A DNA stretch of 64,000 nt from Pantoea alfalfae (GTDB taxonomy: Bacteria > Pseudomonadota > Gammaproteobacteria > Enterobacterales > Enterobacteriaceae): positions 124,001 through 188,000 of the forward strand of contig NZ_CP082293.1 in the NCBI RefSeq assembly GCF_019880205.1, given 5' to 3'. Positions within the stretch are counted from its first letter, which is position 1. Each line of letters begins with the position of its first letter. The position numbers were made by a program, and so were the translations under genes. This document shows, piece after piece, positions 42,654 to 52,557 of the stretch. The notes under the pieces are model-generated. The model saw nothing but the letters and a program-made list of their open reading frames with translations, was not told the origin of the DNA and made no database searches.

Positions 42654-44300
42654 TTAGAAACGCTTCCAGTTCCCCCCCTCTTTAACGTGCATCACCTTAT
42701 CAACGTCGTTTGAATGAATAGATAAAACAGTTTTTTCTGTTTTCGCGGCGACATCTGATTCCGTGACAGTAAATACGCTTACAAGGTGATTTAGTGAAGC
42801 TGCCTGTTCCATCAGAGACCGTGAGGCTGCTGATGACTCCTGGACAAGGGCTGAGTTCTGCTGAGTTACATCATCCATCTGGTTTACTGCCTGATGTATT
42901 TGGCTTATTCCCTGAGACTGTTCCTGCGCAGCTACTGCGATCTCATCAACGAGACTGGTTACTTGATGCACCGCATCGTTCATCCGGCTTATATTTTTTC
43001 CGACACCATCGGCTTGATTAACACCAATTTCAACGTACTCCATCGACGACTCAATCAGATCTTTAATTTCTTTTGCTGAAGCAGAAGAACGCTGTGCTAA
43101 ATTACGCACCTCACCTGCAACAACTGCAAACCCACGCCCCTGTTCTCCCGCACGTGCTGCTTCTACTGCTGCGTTCAATGCTAAAATATTTGTCTGGAAC
43201 GCAATACCCTCAATGAGAGAAATAATGTCAGTAATTTTGGCAGAGCTACTCTTTATGTTTGCCATAGTGCCCAGCATGTCTTTAACTCTGAGCGAGCTAT
43301 CCTCAGATATATCACATGCATTTTTAGAAAATTTGCTGGCAAGCTGGGTATTTTCTGCTGTTTGTCTTACCGTCTCGCTGAGTTCAGACATGCTGGCTGC
43401 AGTTTGCTCCAGTGAAGCAGCCTGCTCTTCTGTCCGCGACGATAAATCTTCGTTGCCAGCTGAAATTTGCGCTGAAGCCGTACTGACAGATTGAGCTGAA
43501 GATCTAACTGTCGTAAGTGATACTCCGACTTTATGAACCAGCTGATTGTATGCTTTGGCCATGTCTCCTATTTCATCTTTGCTCGTATCGTCTGCATGCA
43601 GAGTCAGATCGAGTCGTTCATTAGCATGATTAAACAGCGTGCTAATATTTTTAAGCTGACGACGGATGCTTAATATAGTTCTTAATGCATAGGAACCTAA
43701 TATCAGGACGGCTGCTGAAGAAAAACAAATAAGAGTCCATAGTGTTTTCTGATAAATATTGAGGTTATCCAGCTTGAACTGGTTGCTGACATCAATGTTT
43801 ATCTTGCGCTGTTCTTTATACCCTTCAATAAGACTGCGAATGGACTCACCAATACCCTCTGAGTTCTGAAGTGAAGGAAGTGTAATATTATCATTCTGAG
43901 CCCTTGAACCTTCTAAAAAAACATGCAGCCTTGCCTGTATTTCTTTTAAGATGACAAAGGCATGCCTGCTTAATTTTTCATCCTGACTACCTGAAAGATA
44001 ATTATCGAGATATTTTTGGTTCCTGATTTTTATGTCGTTAATTTTTGCCTCAATCTCTTTTTCTAATTCGGCCTGCTGCTCAATGCTTTTGGAGCTCTGA
44101 TGCCTGTAGAGCGTAACTAAAAGAGAGTTGCTGTCTATAATCATGTCATCAAGTATCGCGACCGAAGGAATAGTGTTTTCCTGTACGTACTGAAATCTTG
44201 TCTGAAATCCAGTTAACACCATTACGGCCGTTATAGAGAGTGCTATTAATGTAAGCGAGAGTGTAGAAAATGCCAGTGCTAACCGCTTTGTGATCGTCAT
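42654..44300 (-). CDS. Methyl-accepting chemotaxis protein 2
   Basis: About 548 residues. Helix 1 is LALAFSTLSLTLIALSITAVMVL, the ligand domain runs to about residue 185, and helix 2 is TLWTLICFSSAAVLILGSYAL. HAMP and the conserved tip [39 protein letters not shown] follow. The tail ends GGNWKRF, a degraded form of the NWETF adaptation tether. ATG 44300, with GAGG eight bases before it, is preferred to TTG 44303. A sigma-28-like promoter is upstream. Compared with the other receptors here the DNA is distinctly AT-richer. Confidence 0.94.
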   Translation of the reverse strand: MTITKRLALAFSTLSLTLIALSITAVMVLTGFQTRFQYVQENTIPSVAILDDMIIDSNSLLVTLYRHQSSKSIEQQAELEKEIEAKINDIKIRNQKYLDNYLSGSQDEKLSRHAFVILKEIQARLHVFLEGSRAQNDNITLPSLQNSEGIGESIRSLIEGYKEQRKINIDVSNQFKLDNLNIYQKTLWTLICFSSAAVLILGSYALRTILSIRRQLKNISTLFNHANERLDLTLHADDTSKDEIGDMAKAYNQLVHKVGVSLTTVRSSAQSVSTASAQISAGNEDLSSRTEEQAASLEQTAASMSELSETVRQTAENTQLASKFSKNACDISEDSSLRVKDMLGTMANIKSSSAKITDIISLIEGIAFQTNILALNAAVEAARAGEQGRGFAVVAGEVRNLAQRSSASAKEIKDLIESSMEYVEIGVNQADGVGKNISRMNDAVHQVTSLVDEIAVAAQEQSQGISQIHQAVNQMDDVTQQNSALVQESSAASRSLMEQAASLNHLVSVFTVTESDVAAKTEKTVLSIHSNDVDKVMHVKEGGNWKRF

Positions 44301-44350
44301 CAATTCATCCTCACAAGGAATCTATAAAATGGTTTTTTTTAACATCCCGT

Positions 44351-44378
44351 ATATCGGATAGAAATGTGAGAAACATTA
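44351..44378 (-). promoter_or_regulatory. Sigma-28-like promoter of MCP 2
   Basis: On the minus strand TAATGTTT (seven of eight with TAAAGTTT), 12 bases, then TCCGATAT (keeps CCGAT-A). It lies 50-80 bp before the start of the gene. Confidence 0.5.
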
Positions 44379-45193
44379 TACTAAAAAAAATATTTTTTTA
44401 TTTTTACATCTGAGAACATTATTTTCTTATGTGTTTTATCTAAAGTTTAAAATTTATTTTTTATTTGTATTTTTTTCTTGATAAGAAGGATTCTTATATG
44501 AAGTTAATGCCTTTTTGATTGGTTTCTGGCTGTTTGTTTTGGGGGGGGAACAGTATTTTTTTAAAATAAGTGTTATGCTCTATTAACCGTGCACTGCACG
44601 AGGATTAACTTACTCTTCGCTTATCATTAAAATCGAACTTTAGCCTAATCTTAAGGTGATTTTACCGCTCGGTTTACCTGCTAAAATAAAATATCTGGTC
44701 AGCGATTGATAAGATTAAATGTAGTATAAAAATGCTCACATTCAATCTTTCAACCTTTTTTTACAGTGTCTTCGCTCTCTGCTGCTGTGAAGGTCAATCC
44801 AGTGAAGAATGAGTGTGTGTACAGACATGTATCCGTTACAGATAAGGATAAGGCTGATAACCTGGTAACAGCTCTTCCTAAAAAAATCGATGCTTATGAT
44901 GCATCTGAATGCTGGGTCACATCTGCGAGGGGTAAAAAACTGCACGCAGTGCCGAACTGCCGCAATAATACTTAATAACTCAGGTCAGTAGTCATCAATC
45001 CGCGACATCTTTTACGATGTTGGCCTGGTTCAGGTTTGCAATTGTAAAGAATTAACCAATTTTGGAAATGTATTTTCAGCAATATGTCGCAAGACTTTGT
45101 ATGTTGATTTAAGCACGTAAAGTCTTTTGAATTCAGGTACAAGGCCCGTTGCGGTCACCATTTTACTGATTGTGTGAGTGGAGAGCTTGTATT
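44379..45193. other. AT-rich gap without supported genes
   Basis: A rightward frame at 44766-44975 starts with GTG, has no ribosome site and matches nothing; the opposite frame is equally unsupported. T-rich and A-rich runs at 44380-44480 may be a nucleoid-protein silencing target (inference). Confidence 0.35.
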
Positions 45194-45781
45194 GTGATCG
45201 TAGGTAAAGATAAACGTGAACGTGTTTCGCGTGCGAGAGGCGAGCACACCAGAGAACTGATTCTCGAAGCTGCATCAGAAATAATCAGGAATGAAGGGCT
45301 TCACGCTTGTACACAAAGAGCAGTAGCCGCTGAACTGGATATTTCGCCCGGTACTGTTACGTGGCATTTCAGAATGCTTGATGATCTGCATGATGCTGTT
45401 GTAAGAAATGCTATTGATAGTTTTAAAGCACAAACTTTGAAATGGTTCATCGAAAGTACATCTGAAGCGCCCGAAGTCCAGTTGACAGAGTTTCTTTTCT
45501 GGACATTGCAACAGCACACGCGACTTTTAAGAGAATATGAACTGTTTGTAGCAGCTGTCAGCCGCCCGCGATTAAGAGAGAGTGCTATGCATTGGGTCCG
45601 GACGCATAGTTTAATTTTGCAGGATCACTTCGGTCTGAATGCAGAGCAGGCTGATGCTGTAGTTGCATATACAGATGCATGGCTATTGCGGAGCCTCCTG
45701 AGTGACGGCGCTGAAAAACCAGATATAACTATGACTGAGCTCATTTTTATTACCATCATGAAGGCACATTCATCTGACTAA
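45194..45781 (+). CDS. TetR family regulator
   Basis: About 195 residues. The helix-turn-helix is in RELILEAASEIIRNEGLHAC then TQRAVAAELDISPGTVTWHFRMLDDLHDAVV, with Trp-His in place of the usual Tyr-His. The C-terminal domain (FLFWTLQQHTRLLREYELF) resembles TetR_C_6-like folds. GTG 45194 has GGAGAG eight bases upstream and is preferred to the TTG that opens the frame at 45170. No adjacent target gene or operator is apparent; it lies between two chemoreceptor genes. Confidence 0.85.
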   Translation: MIVGKDKRERVSRARGEHTRELILEAASEIIRNEGLHACTQRAVAAELDISPGTVTWHFRMLDDLHDAVVRNAIDSFKAQTLKWFIESTSEAPEVQLTEFLFWTLQQHTRLLREYELFVAAVSRPRLRESAMHWVRTHSLILQDHFGLNAEQADAVVAYTDAWLLRSLLSDGAEKPDITMTELIFITIMKAHSSD

Positions 45782-45872
45782 GTTTGAGCAGATCCTAATG
45801 CATGACATTGTATCAATCATTAATACTGACTTGCTGCCCGTTGTTCCACACAGAATGCATTTAGCAAGGTCT

Positions 45873-45934
45873 GTTGATCGCTCAAAGCGGACATTGGCCT
45901 GCACAACGTCCGCTTCGTGCCAGAAGCGAACATT
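45873..45934. repeat. Dispersed palindromic repeat, one full and one half copy
   Basis: At 45905-45934 AACGTCCGCTT, loop CGTGCCAG, then AAGCGAACATT: two changes from the best copy. AAAGCGGACATTG at 45884-45896 is a half-copy directly before it, the same tandem arrangement as at 37237-37295. Confidence 0.8.
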
Positions 45935-46066
45935 CGGAAGAAATCATAGGTAACAAGCAGATGTGTCGGCTGATATCAGTGCGTATTAGTCAGCAGGGCG
46001 CAGCCCAGACTGACTCAGCGTCATAAAAAGGCTTGTCACCTTACCGATATAATTTACGGAAGGAAA

Positions 46067-46098
46067 CAGCCAGATGAGGTTAAACCCACCTCTGGCTG
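46067..46098 (-). terminator. Terminator of MCP 3
   Basis: On the minus strand CAGCCAGAGGT pairs with ACCTCATCTGGCTG (small bulge), followed by TTTCCTTCC, 12 bp after the stop. Confidence 0.6.
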
Positions 46099-46109
46099 CC
46101 GGATGGATA

Positions 46110-48026
46110 TCAGAAAGTTTCCCAGTTGGTTTCTGATGTCCTGAAGGACGACTGAGGTTTTAACACAGGCGTGACCGCCTGAACCTTCGGCGTCAGCAAT
46201 CCGGAAGAAGGCACACGGAACACGGCAACGGTTCTCTCAAGCTCGAGCGCCTGCTCTTCGAGGCTGCTGGCCGCTGCGGATGACTCTTCAACCAGCGCAG
46301 CGTTCTGCTGAGTAGTTGTATCCATTTCCGTCATGGCCTGCGCAATCTGCGTGATCCCGCGGTTCTGTTCGTCCGACGCAGCGGCAATTTCACCCATGAT
46401 GTCCCTGACCTGCGATACAGACCTGACGATATCCTCCATCGTATTGCCAGCACGGTTAACCAGCTCGGTACCGTTACTTACCCGGCTTAGAGACTCACTT
46501 ATCAGCGTCTCAATTTCTTTTGCAGCAAGCGAACTGCGCTGCGCAAGGTTGCGGACTTCACCGGCAACCACAGCGAATCCGCGCCCCTGCTCGCCAGCCC
46601 GGGCCGCCTCGACTGCGGCGTTTAGCGCAAGAATGTTCGTCTGGAAAGCGATGCCGTTAATAACGGAGATGATTTCCCCAATCTTGCCTGAACTCTGACT
46701 TATTCCCCCCATGGTGCTAATCACGTCGCTGATGATATTCCCGCCGCGGCTGGCATTGTGTGACGCGTCGGTAGCCAGCTGGCTGGCGTGATGCGCGTTC
46801 TCCGCATTTTGCTTAACCGTGGATGTCAGTTCTTCCATGCTGGCAGCCGTCTCGACCACTGCAGCCGACTGCTGTTCGGTACGTGACGACAAATCGGTGT
46901 TACCGGCCGCAATTTCAGAGGAGGCGCGGGCAACGTTATTCACGCCGTCCCTGACCCGCGAGATGATGTTACACAGGCTCTGGTTCATGGTGCCCACGGC
47001 AGTCATCAGCTCGCCAAGCTCATCAGTGCGGGAGCTGGTTATTTCTGACGTCAGATCACCTTCAGCAATACGTTTTGCAGACGACAGCGTTTCTCTCAGC
47101 GGGATGGTGATGCTCCGCGTCATTCGCCAGGCAATAATCAGGCTGAGAATAATACAGGCGAGGGTAGCCAAACCAATCTGCCAGATTGCGGTGTGGATAT
47201 ACTTCTGAGCCATCTCTGACTGAAAGAACGCGAGTCCTGTGATGGCGCTATTCAGTTTGCCTGCCGCTGCGGTCATTTCCTCTGAAGCCAGGCTTTCTGC
47301 CCGCACCGAAAGGAGATAATTATTTAACAGGGCGGAACCCGATAAAGTTTTCTGGTCCACTTCCGCCAGTATTTCAGCGAGCGCATTGTCAGAATCGCCT
47401 TTGAGCTGGTTAACAAGCGGAGCAATCGTGTCCCTGATCCCAGTGAATTTATCCAGCGCGACAGACTCTGGCTTTCTGATAAAGGCCTGGATATAAAACG
47501 CTGCCTGCTCTGTTTTGAAACTGAGAGAAAGCAGGGGCGCAGCAATCCCGGCGGGGACAGAAGCCTGACTGGAAGCCAGTTTTTCAGCCAGTGAGGCCAG
47601 ATCCATCGTGTTTATCTGACTAAACGCGAGTGCAGCCCTGTCACTGCTCTCAAGAAAGGCCCGACGTTTTTCCTGATACTGCGTCAGAACCACGCCCAGG
47701 AGAGAAAGCCTCTCACTTCCTTCGGCTGACCACGAGTACTTATCGAGACTGGTTCGTAAAGCAAACAGCTGATTCATCGCCTCGCCGTTAATCTCGATAA
47801 ACTTTTTATCCCGGGTGTACTGAAAAAGCGTGCGGTTAAGCCTGGCTTTTGCCAGCGTGTCCAGCATCTGAACGGTAACATCCCGCTTGGCTGAGTTTTC
47901 CTGAATACTTAAAAAACAGCGAAACGCGAGCGCCGCTATGATAACAGAGGCCAGGATGACCAGTGTGAATCCCAGCGCCAGTTTGCCCCCTATTTTTAAA
48001 TCCGTAACTTTTTTTATAATATTCAT
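46110..48026 (-). CDS. Methyl-accepting chemotaxis protein 3 (with NWETF tether)
   Basis: A 638-residue chemoreceptor, longer than the other two because of a larger periplasmic domain (about residues 40-285). Helix 1 is [20 protein letters not shown] and helix 2 [23 protein letters not shown] and the tip [33 protein letters not shown] follow. The last five residues are NWETF, the exact docking peptide for CheR and CheB, so this receptor can be fully adapted by the host's chromosomal enzymes and could assist the tetherless ones. Ligand unknown; the extended helical domain resembles HBM or two-bundle types. A sigma-28-like promoter is upstream. Confidence 0.95.
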   Translation of the reverse strand: MNIIKKVTDLKIGGKLALGFTLVILASVIIAALAFRCFLSIQENSAKRDVTVQMLDTLAKARLNRTLFQYTRDKKFIEINGEAMNQLFALRTSLDKYSWSAEGSERLSLLGVVLTQYQEKRRAFLESSDRAALAFSQINTMDLASLAEKLASSQASVPAGIAAPLLSLSFKTEQAAFYIQAFIRKPESVALDKFTGIRDTIAPLVNQLKGDSDNALAEILAEVDQKTLSGSALLNNYLLSVRAESLASEEMTAAAGKLNSAITGLAFFQSEMAQKYIHTAIWQIGLATLACIILSLIIAWRMTRSITIPLRETLSSAKRIAEGDLTSEITSSRTDELGELMTAVGTMNQSLCNIISRVRDGVNNVARASSEIAAGNTDLSSRTEQQSAAVVETAASMEELTSTVKQNAENAHHASQLATDASHNASRGGNIISDVISTMGGISQSSGKIGEIISVINGIAFQTNILALNAAVEAARAGEQGRGFAVVAGEVRNLAQRSSLAAKEIETLISESLSRVSNGTELVNRAGNTMEDIVRSVSQVRDIMGEIAAASDEQNRGITQIAQAMTEMDTTTQQNAALVEESSAAASSLEEQALELERTVAVFRVPSSGLLTPKVQAVTPVLKPQSSFRTSETNWETF

Positions 48027-48086
48027 TTTAATAATCCCAGTGTTAAATAATACCCTGCTCCTGAAATAACCTCAGGCTTCAATACG

Positions 48087-48113
48087 GTATCGGTAAAAAA
48101 GATGCTTTGTTTA
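48087..48113 (-). promoter_or_regulatory. Sigma-28-like promoter of MCP 3
   Basis: On the minus strand TAAACAAA, 11 bases, then ACCGATAC: six of eight at -10, TAAA at -35, with canonical spacing. Confidence 0.5.
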
Positions 48114-48762
48114 CACCTTTTTTGAATGCATTTAAAAAGATGTTTTCAGGAAGGATTTAATGAGTCATCCCGCTTCGGTTAGTGCTTGACACTACCTGGA
48201 TTGATTGTCATTGCGGTTATGGTTTGGTATCAACCTTGTTTTAGCGGAAAGACAATTAATAAGCATCTTTACCTGTGCATGAAAGGAAATGTAAATAAGT
48301 GCGTGTAGAGAAATGCGCACGTTTGCATTCATCATGCTTATCCACAGTATGCATCCAAAGTAAACCTCACAAGCTTATGATAAATATAGATAAATATCAT
48401 AAACCTTGTATTGGGCTACCCGTTATCTATAGCAGAATGAGATTAAACCTGTGAAGGCTTCAATCACACTTTTACCGTGATAATTTTGCTTTTTAAGAAC
48501 GTATAAATATTTTATTGTAAAAATTAAAAAACGCCGGTTTTATCTTAAAGCATGGTGCGATTATGCCGATAAACTGTCACAGGCAGGCCTGCAGCAATAG
48601 TCCTGAAGAAATAAATTAGCTAAACAGATTAGCTGCAAATACAGGACAGGTAATATGGTGGAATCCTCAACTTCAATCAATCTCTGAATGTTTAGTAAAA
48701 TGATATTTTGTGTGGCATGTGGATTAGAAATGTATTAATGAATTTAACCTGAGGATGAGACT
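48114..48762. other. Gap without supported genes
   Basis: An AT-rich region between the MCP 3 promoter and the next small gene. No family-like frame, operator or terminator stands out. Confidence 0.35.
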
Positions 48763-49014
48763 ATGCCACTACGAGATGAAGATAAAGGGCAGACAATTAT
48801 TAGCGAGGCCGCACTACGTCTGGCCCTCGCTGAAAAAGAGATAAATATTAATTCCCTTTTGATTGAACTGGGACACATGGCAACAGATAACTGCCACGAC
48901 GAGCGCCTCAATAAAATTTTTGTAGCCAGAACATGGCTGAGAGAGTTCATCACTCCGGTTCCTGCGGAACAGCACGCACTTTACCTGCAGATACTCGCTG
49001 GCCTGAATGAATAA
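48763..49014 (+). CDS. Small YmgB/AriR-like protein (tentative)
   Basis: An 83-residue all-helical soluble protein (TIISEAALRLALAEKEININSLLIELG ... ARTWLREFITPV). Size, helix pattern and the LL-x-x-L-x2-L spacing recall the YmgB/AriR/YcgZ biofilm-connector family, but the match is weak. GAGG nine bases before the ATG supports translation. Pantoea-type genomes carry many such small regulators; function unknown. Downstream DNA is a decayed region. Confidence 0.5.
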   Translation: MPLRDEDKGQTIISEAALRLALAEKEININSLLIELGHMATDNCHDERLNKIFVARTWLREFITPVPAEQHALYLQILAGLNE

Positions 49015-49152
49015 AATAACTGTTAAAAAAGCAGAATCCCTGTGAGGCAGCAATGATTCCATCGGACTCAGGCGGGTCATTCCGTCACCACATAAAAATG
49101 TAATACGGTGACCTTCTATGACCGCTCAAAACAATCCTGTTTGTTTACACCT

Positions 49153-49175
49153 CCTACTGGCACAAAGCAGACCTT
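49153..49175. repeat. Dispersed palindromic repeat, partial copy
   Basis: CTACTGGCACAAAGCAGACCTTG retains the loop and right arm with two changes. It lies just before the cheZ fragment. Confidence 0.6.
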
Positions 49176-49206
49176 GAATAATAGGTTTGCTCACAGACAG
49201 AACAAC

Positions 49207-49450
49207 CCGTTCCCCCAGCGCAGATTCCCGGTGGCGGGGGCTGCATGATCTCCACGCTGTTGATGACGCTGCTGCTTCACGGGTTATAGCGATCATATTA
49301 CCCAGCCTTACACGGGCGTTCACGTACATCCGGCTACATCAGTAAGGGTTTTATCAAGCCCCGTGTGTTGCAGACTGTCGCGAAGCCCGGCGTAATTTCC
49401 TTCTGTCAGACGTATCAGGATATTCAAATAAAGCGCCAGCGTGCGTCTCT
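49207..49450 (-). pseudogene. Partial, decayed copy of cheZ
   Basis: The plus-strand text CTGCATGATCTCCACGCTGT through GTTTTATCAAGCC and GTTGCAGACTGTCGCGAAGC matches the 5' half of the intact cheZ (51725-51890) almost base for base. On the minus strand it reads NARVRLGNMIAITREAAA where cheZ has NARERLGYVVTMTREAAE. After the CGCGAAGC block, the next stretch (CAGACGTATCAGGATATT) matches DNA upstream of cheZ (near 52045), so about 150 bp are deleted. Insertions and stops make it non-functional. A local duplication followed by decay is the best explanation. Confidence 0.8.
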
Positions 49451-49575
49451 TCAGCGTCAGTGAAGCGAGAGCCGTTCAGGAACGCCCCTGTTTTAACCGA
49501 AGTGCATTTTCAGCGTAAACAGATTGTCTTTTACCTGCGTCTGTTTTAATTGAAAGGCGGAAATTGATTCACAGA

Positions 49576-50238
49576 TTAAGGAAAAAAATCACGCGGTGTT
49601 GAACTCAGAATGGAACGGAAAGCAGCGCTATAGGACGCCGGACATGAAATGCCAGGCTCATAAGCGGCCTTTTTGATTGGAATGCCATTCGCGAGTTGAT
49701 CCAGCGAAACGTAAATCATTGCTCTTTGCTTTCAGGTGTTGAAACTACAGCCCGTACCTTTAATAAACAATCGCGAAAAGGTACGCTCTGACATCGCCGC
49801 TATAAAAGCGAGAAAACTCATCGATGCTTCTCAGCGTTGGTTAACCAGTAGTTCCCTGACAGCAGAGAATAATCGCTCATCATTTGGCATTGGAAGTACT
49901 GCAGTTAATGGTTGAGTTTCGCTGAGTATTTCCAGAAGCAACAGGGCCATATTGCGCTGACTCGGTCTGTTGTCGTTCTCACTGAACAGACCTGTTATCA
50001 GTTCTTTCACCAGGGGCAGCGCCGTAATGACGTGTACCGGTTCACTCTTCGTAAAATTGGTGCATTCTGCGAAAAGGCTGCAACTAAAACAGACAGCCCT
50101 CAGATCGGTATGAGACAGCAAATTGTAACTATGGATCTGCAGAGGAGGCAGCCACAATGCACGCTGAAGGGGGATAACCCATCGGTTGTTTTCCGTTTCA
50201 ACCAGCATGACCTCCTGACGGCATAGCGTTATTGCCAC
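49576..50238 (-). pseudogene. AraC family regulator, multiply broken
   Basis: One reading frame covers cupin-type AraC residues (ENNRWVIPLQRALWLPPLQI), then TGA at 49833-49831, then SFLAFIAAMSERTFSRLFIKGTG, a second TGA after SFNT (family has Trp), and SLDQLANGIPIKKAAYEPGI to AAFRSILSSTP. Together these are the whole two-helix-turn-helix AraC DNA-binding domain in register. Further upstream, to about 50280, another frame reads PQHHLEWQ-stop-RYAV, so the front has a stop and a frameshift too. The regulator is dead. Confidence 0.82.
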
Positions 50239-50464
50239 TCAAGATGATGTTGGGGAGGATCGATTTATCCACGTTGATAGCTTATAGCCGTGCCAGACCA
50301 GCCAGTAAAGTCTTCATGTCCCGGCGCTTTATCTATACTACCTGGCATTTCAGATTCAGACCCTGCCACTATGATACTTAAATCGGAATCATCCGGCGTG
50401 CGAGTTCACGGGATAGAGAATGTTTATCGCCAGATTATCCCAGGTATAACAGGAGCCTGTCTTA

Positions 50465-51187
50465 ATGCGGGTACACTTTACTTACATGAACGTTTCGAAG
50501 CACCAGGGCATAAGAAACATGGGCGAGAAATCAGGGTCATGATGTGACTTACTCACACTGATACGCAGGTGATGCGTTGTCAGCCAACGCTCAGGGCATC
50601 GATTTTCTAATCATTATGGGCGGTCCACAAGATCCAGCCACAACATCTGAAGCGTGCCCGCACTTCGATTCAAAAGGTGAGCAGGCGCTGATTGCCTCCG
50701 CTGTTAAAACCGGTAAGGCTGTGATTGGTATCTGCCTGGGATCACAGTTGACCGGTGAAGCGCTCGATGCGCCGTTCGCCCATAGCCCGGAAAAAGAGAT
50801 TAGCAAATTTCCGATTACCCTGACTGAAGAGGGCAGAAGGGATGCGTTGTTCTCTCATTTTACGAAATCGCTTGATGTCGCCACTGGCATAACGGCATGC
50901 CGGGTCTTACTCCGGAAGCAAAAATGATTGCTTTCAGCGAAGGCTGCCCGCGCCAGATCGTTTCATATTACGACCATGTGTTTGGGTTCCAGTGCCATAT
51001 GGAACTGACGCCGGATGTTGTTGAGCTGCTGATCGCGCATCCTGACAAAGATCTGAGCCGTGCTGCAGAATACCGCTTCGTTGACACGCCGGAAAAACTT
51101 CGGGCGCATGATTACAGCGAAATGAATCAGGTACTCTTTAAATTTCTGAACAAGCTGGAAAAACGTTATAAAGCCGCTCAGGCATAA
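50465..51187 (+). pseudogene. Class I glutamine amidotransferase, multiply broken
   Basis: Pieces in three frames assemble one GMP-synthase-like amidotransferase: MRVHF (ATG 50465, CAGGAG upstream), HERFEAPG, ETWARNQGHDVTYSH, a TGA, YAGDALSANAQGIDFLIIMGGPQDPAT, the nucleophile GICLGSQL, then a one-base loss near 50880, and MPGLTPEAKMIAFSEGCPRQ to FGFQCHMELTP with the catalytic His and Glu. At least three frameshifts and one stop are present. Codon-level sequence is otherwise well kept, so decay is recent. Confidence 0.83.
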
Positions 51188-51336
51188 GGTCATTCCGGGT
51201 GAAAACTGTTGCCGGTTTTATGGCAGATAAGCGGGTGTTGAGCATGAAGAGGATTTTTGGCTTTCAGTCAGATTGACTTGCCGCCGACCTTCCTCTTCTC
51301 AATCATGCGTTCTCAGCCTTGCTTTTTTATATCTGC

Positions 51337-51957
51337 TTACATTCCCAGACTGGCCAGCAGGTCGTCTACATCATCCTGGCTGGCAGGGGTTTCTGATGAG
51401 GAAGCGGGTTTAGACGGCGCTGCGCGCTCGGTCGTGCCATGTGAACCAGTGTTATCACGGATGACCTGTATCAGCTGCTGCTCAGCCTGATTCAGCACGG
51501 CCATCATCGCCTGGACTATCTGTCCGGTAAGATCCTGGAAGCCCTGTGACATCATAATCGCGTGCAACTGCTGTTGTGTCAGACCCGTGATGCGGGGGAC
51601 CTCATCCAGTAAGGCAACAGTATCAGCAGCTAATGCCTGATCCTGTTCTTTGTCCGACGGATTCCCGGAAGTGGCATCCCAGCGTTGAGTGAGCTTCTCC
51701 GCTTTTTCGCCCAGTTCGGTTTGCAGAGGCTGCGTGATCTCCACGCTGTTGATGACGCCCTCTGCGGCTTCACGGGTCATAGTGACCACATAACCCAGTC
51801 TTTCACGGGCATTGGGGATACTTCCCGCCACATCTGCAATGGTTTTATCAAGCCCTAGCTGTTGCAGACTGTCGCGAAGCTGCCGCAGGATGGAGCCAGC
51901 ACGCGCCGTGATTTCGCTAATTTCCTGCTGCTTACTATGGGTGTCGGATGGTGACAT
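51337..51957 (-). CDS. cheZ: Chemotaxis protein CheZ (CheY-P phosphatase)
   Basis: A 206-residue CheZ (E. coli has 214). The long helical hairpin carries the catalytic pair in SQGFQDLTGQ, Asp142 and Gln146, equal to Asp143/Gln147 of E. coli. A linker rich in Ser/Pro/Thr (TTERAAPSKPASSSETP) leads to the CheY-binding tail DDVDDLLASLGM. ATG 51957 has AGGA upstream; the frame extends to 52044 but would cover the promoter. A strong sigma-28-like promoter lies 39-65 bp before the ATG. No cheY, cheA or flagellar genes are nearby, so it must act on the host's CheY. Confidence 0.95.
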   Translation of the reverse strand: MSPSDTHSKQQEISEITARAGSILRQLRDSLQQLGLDKTIADVAGSIPNARERLGYVVTMTREAAEGVINSVEITQPLQTELGEKAEKLTQRWDATSGNPSDKEQDQALAADTVALLDEVPRITGLTQQQLHAIMMSQGFQDLTGQIVQAMMAVLNQAEQQLIQVIRDNTGSHGTTERAAPSKPASSSETPASQDDVDDLLASLGM

Positions 51958-51995
51958 GAATGTTTTTCCTGCGGACAGAGTTTCGATATCTGAGG

Positions 51996-52022
51996 TTATC
52001 GGCAGAGTCCGGCGGTTTTTTA
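51996..52022 (-). promoter_or_regulatory. Sigma-28 promoter of cheZ
   Basis: On the minus strand TAAAAAAC, exactly 11 bases, then GCCGATAA, a perfect FliA -10 element with TAAA at -35. It is the strongest of the four such sites in the window. The remaining gap to 52408 holds no supported gene. Confidence 0.72.
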
Positions 52023-52408
52023 AATTTCCTGTGATTTTTCCCATCGAACAGACGTATCAGAATGTTAAAAAGACGCCTCGGTGCGGATATTTTCAGGTTT
52101 GGGAAAGGGAAAAATGTGGCTGAATAGCTGTGTTCACACAGCGGGCTTTTCTGCCTGGAGAATGTGCCAGCGGTTACGTTTGTTTTGATCTAGAAGCGGG
52201 CTTTGGTCGTTGTTCCACTGCGGAGAGCGTAACCGTCAGCGAAGTTGCTTATTGATTAACAGAGGCATGCCAGCGGCAGCCATTGATATGGTGCTTTTGA
52301 TAGCCGGTGCGATGATTTGAAACGGAAATTAGCGCATCAGGTAAATCTTCATTGCTGCTGTGAACGGTATAATATCTGTTCAGACAAACGGCGAGAGGTT
52401 GTAATCAA

Positions 52409-52555
52409 ATGCTGACGTATATCACGATTGGTACAAATGACCTTCAGCGATCCATGGACTTTGATGACGCTGTTTTTAAAGTGCTCGATGATTCACGACT
52501 GCCAGCCCGGACAGAGGGCTGGGCAATGTGGGGTATTTACTTCAATGCCGACTGA
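52409..52555 (+). pseudogene. VOC (glyoxalase-like) family protein, truncated
   Basis: Forty-eight codons begin MLTYITIGTNDLQRSMDFDD and continue through LPARTEGWAMWGIYF, the standard first beta-alpha module of a VOC protein (normally about 120-130 residues), then stop at TGA. Only 2 bp later a copy of the dispersed palindrome begins, and no remaining VOC sequence is seen after it. Repeat-associated deletion or insertion is a plausible cause. Confidence 0.75.
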
Positions 52556-52557
52556 CC

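Noticed and set aside
44766..44975. 69-codon rightward frame
   Set aside because: GTG start without ribosome site, no family, in an AT-rich gap with an equally long opposite frame.
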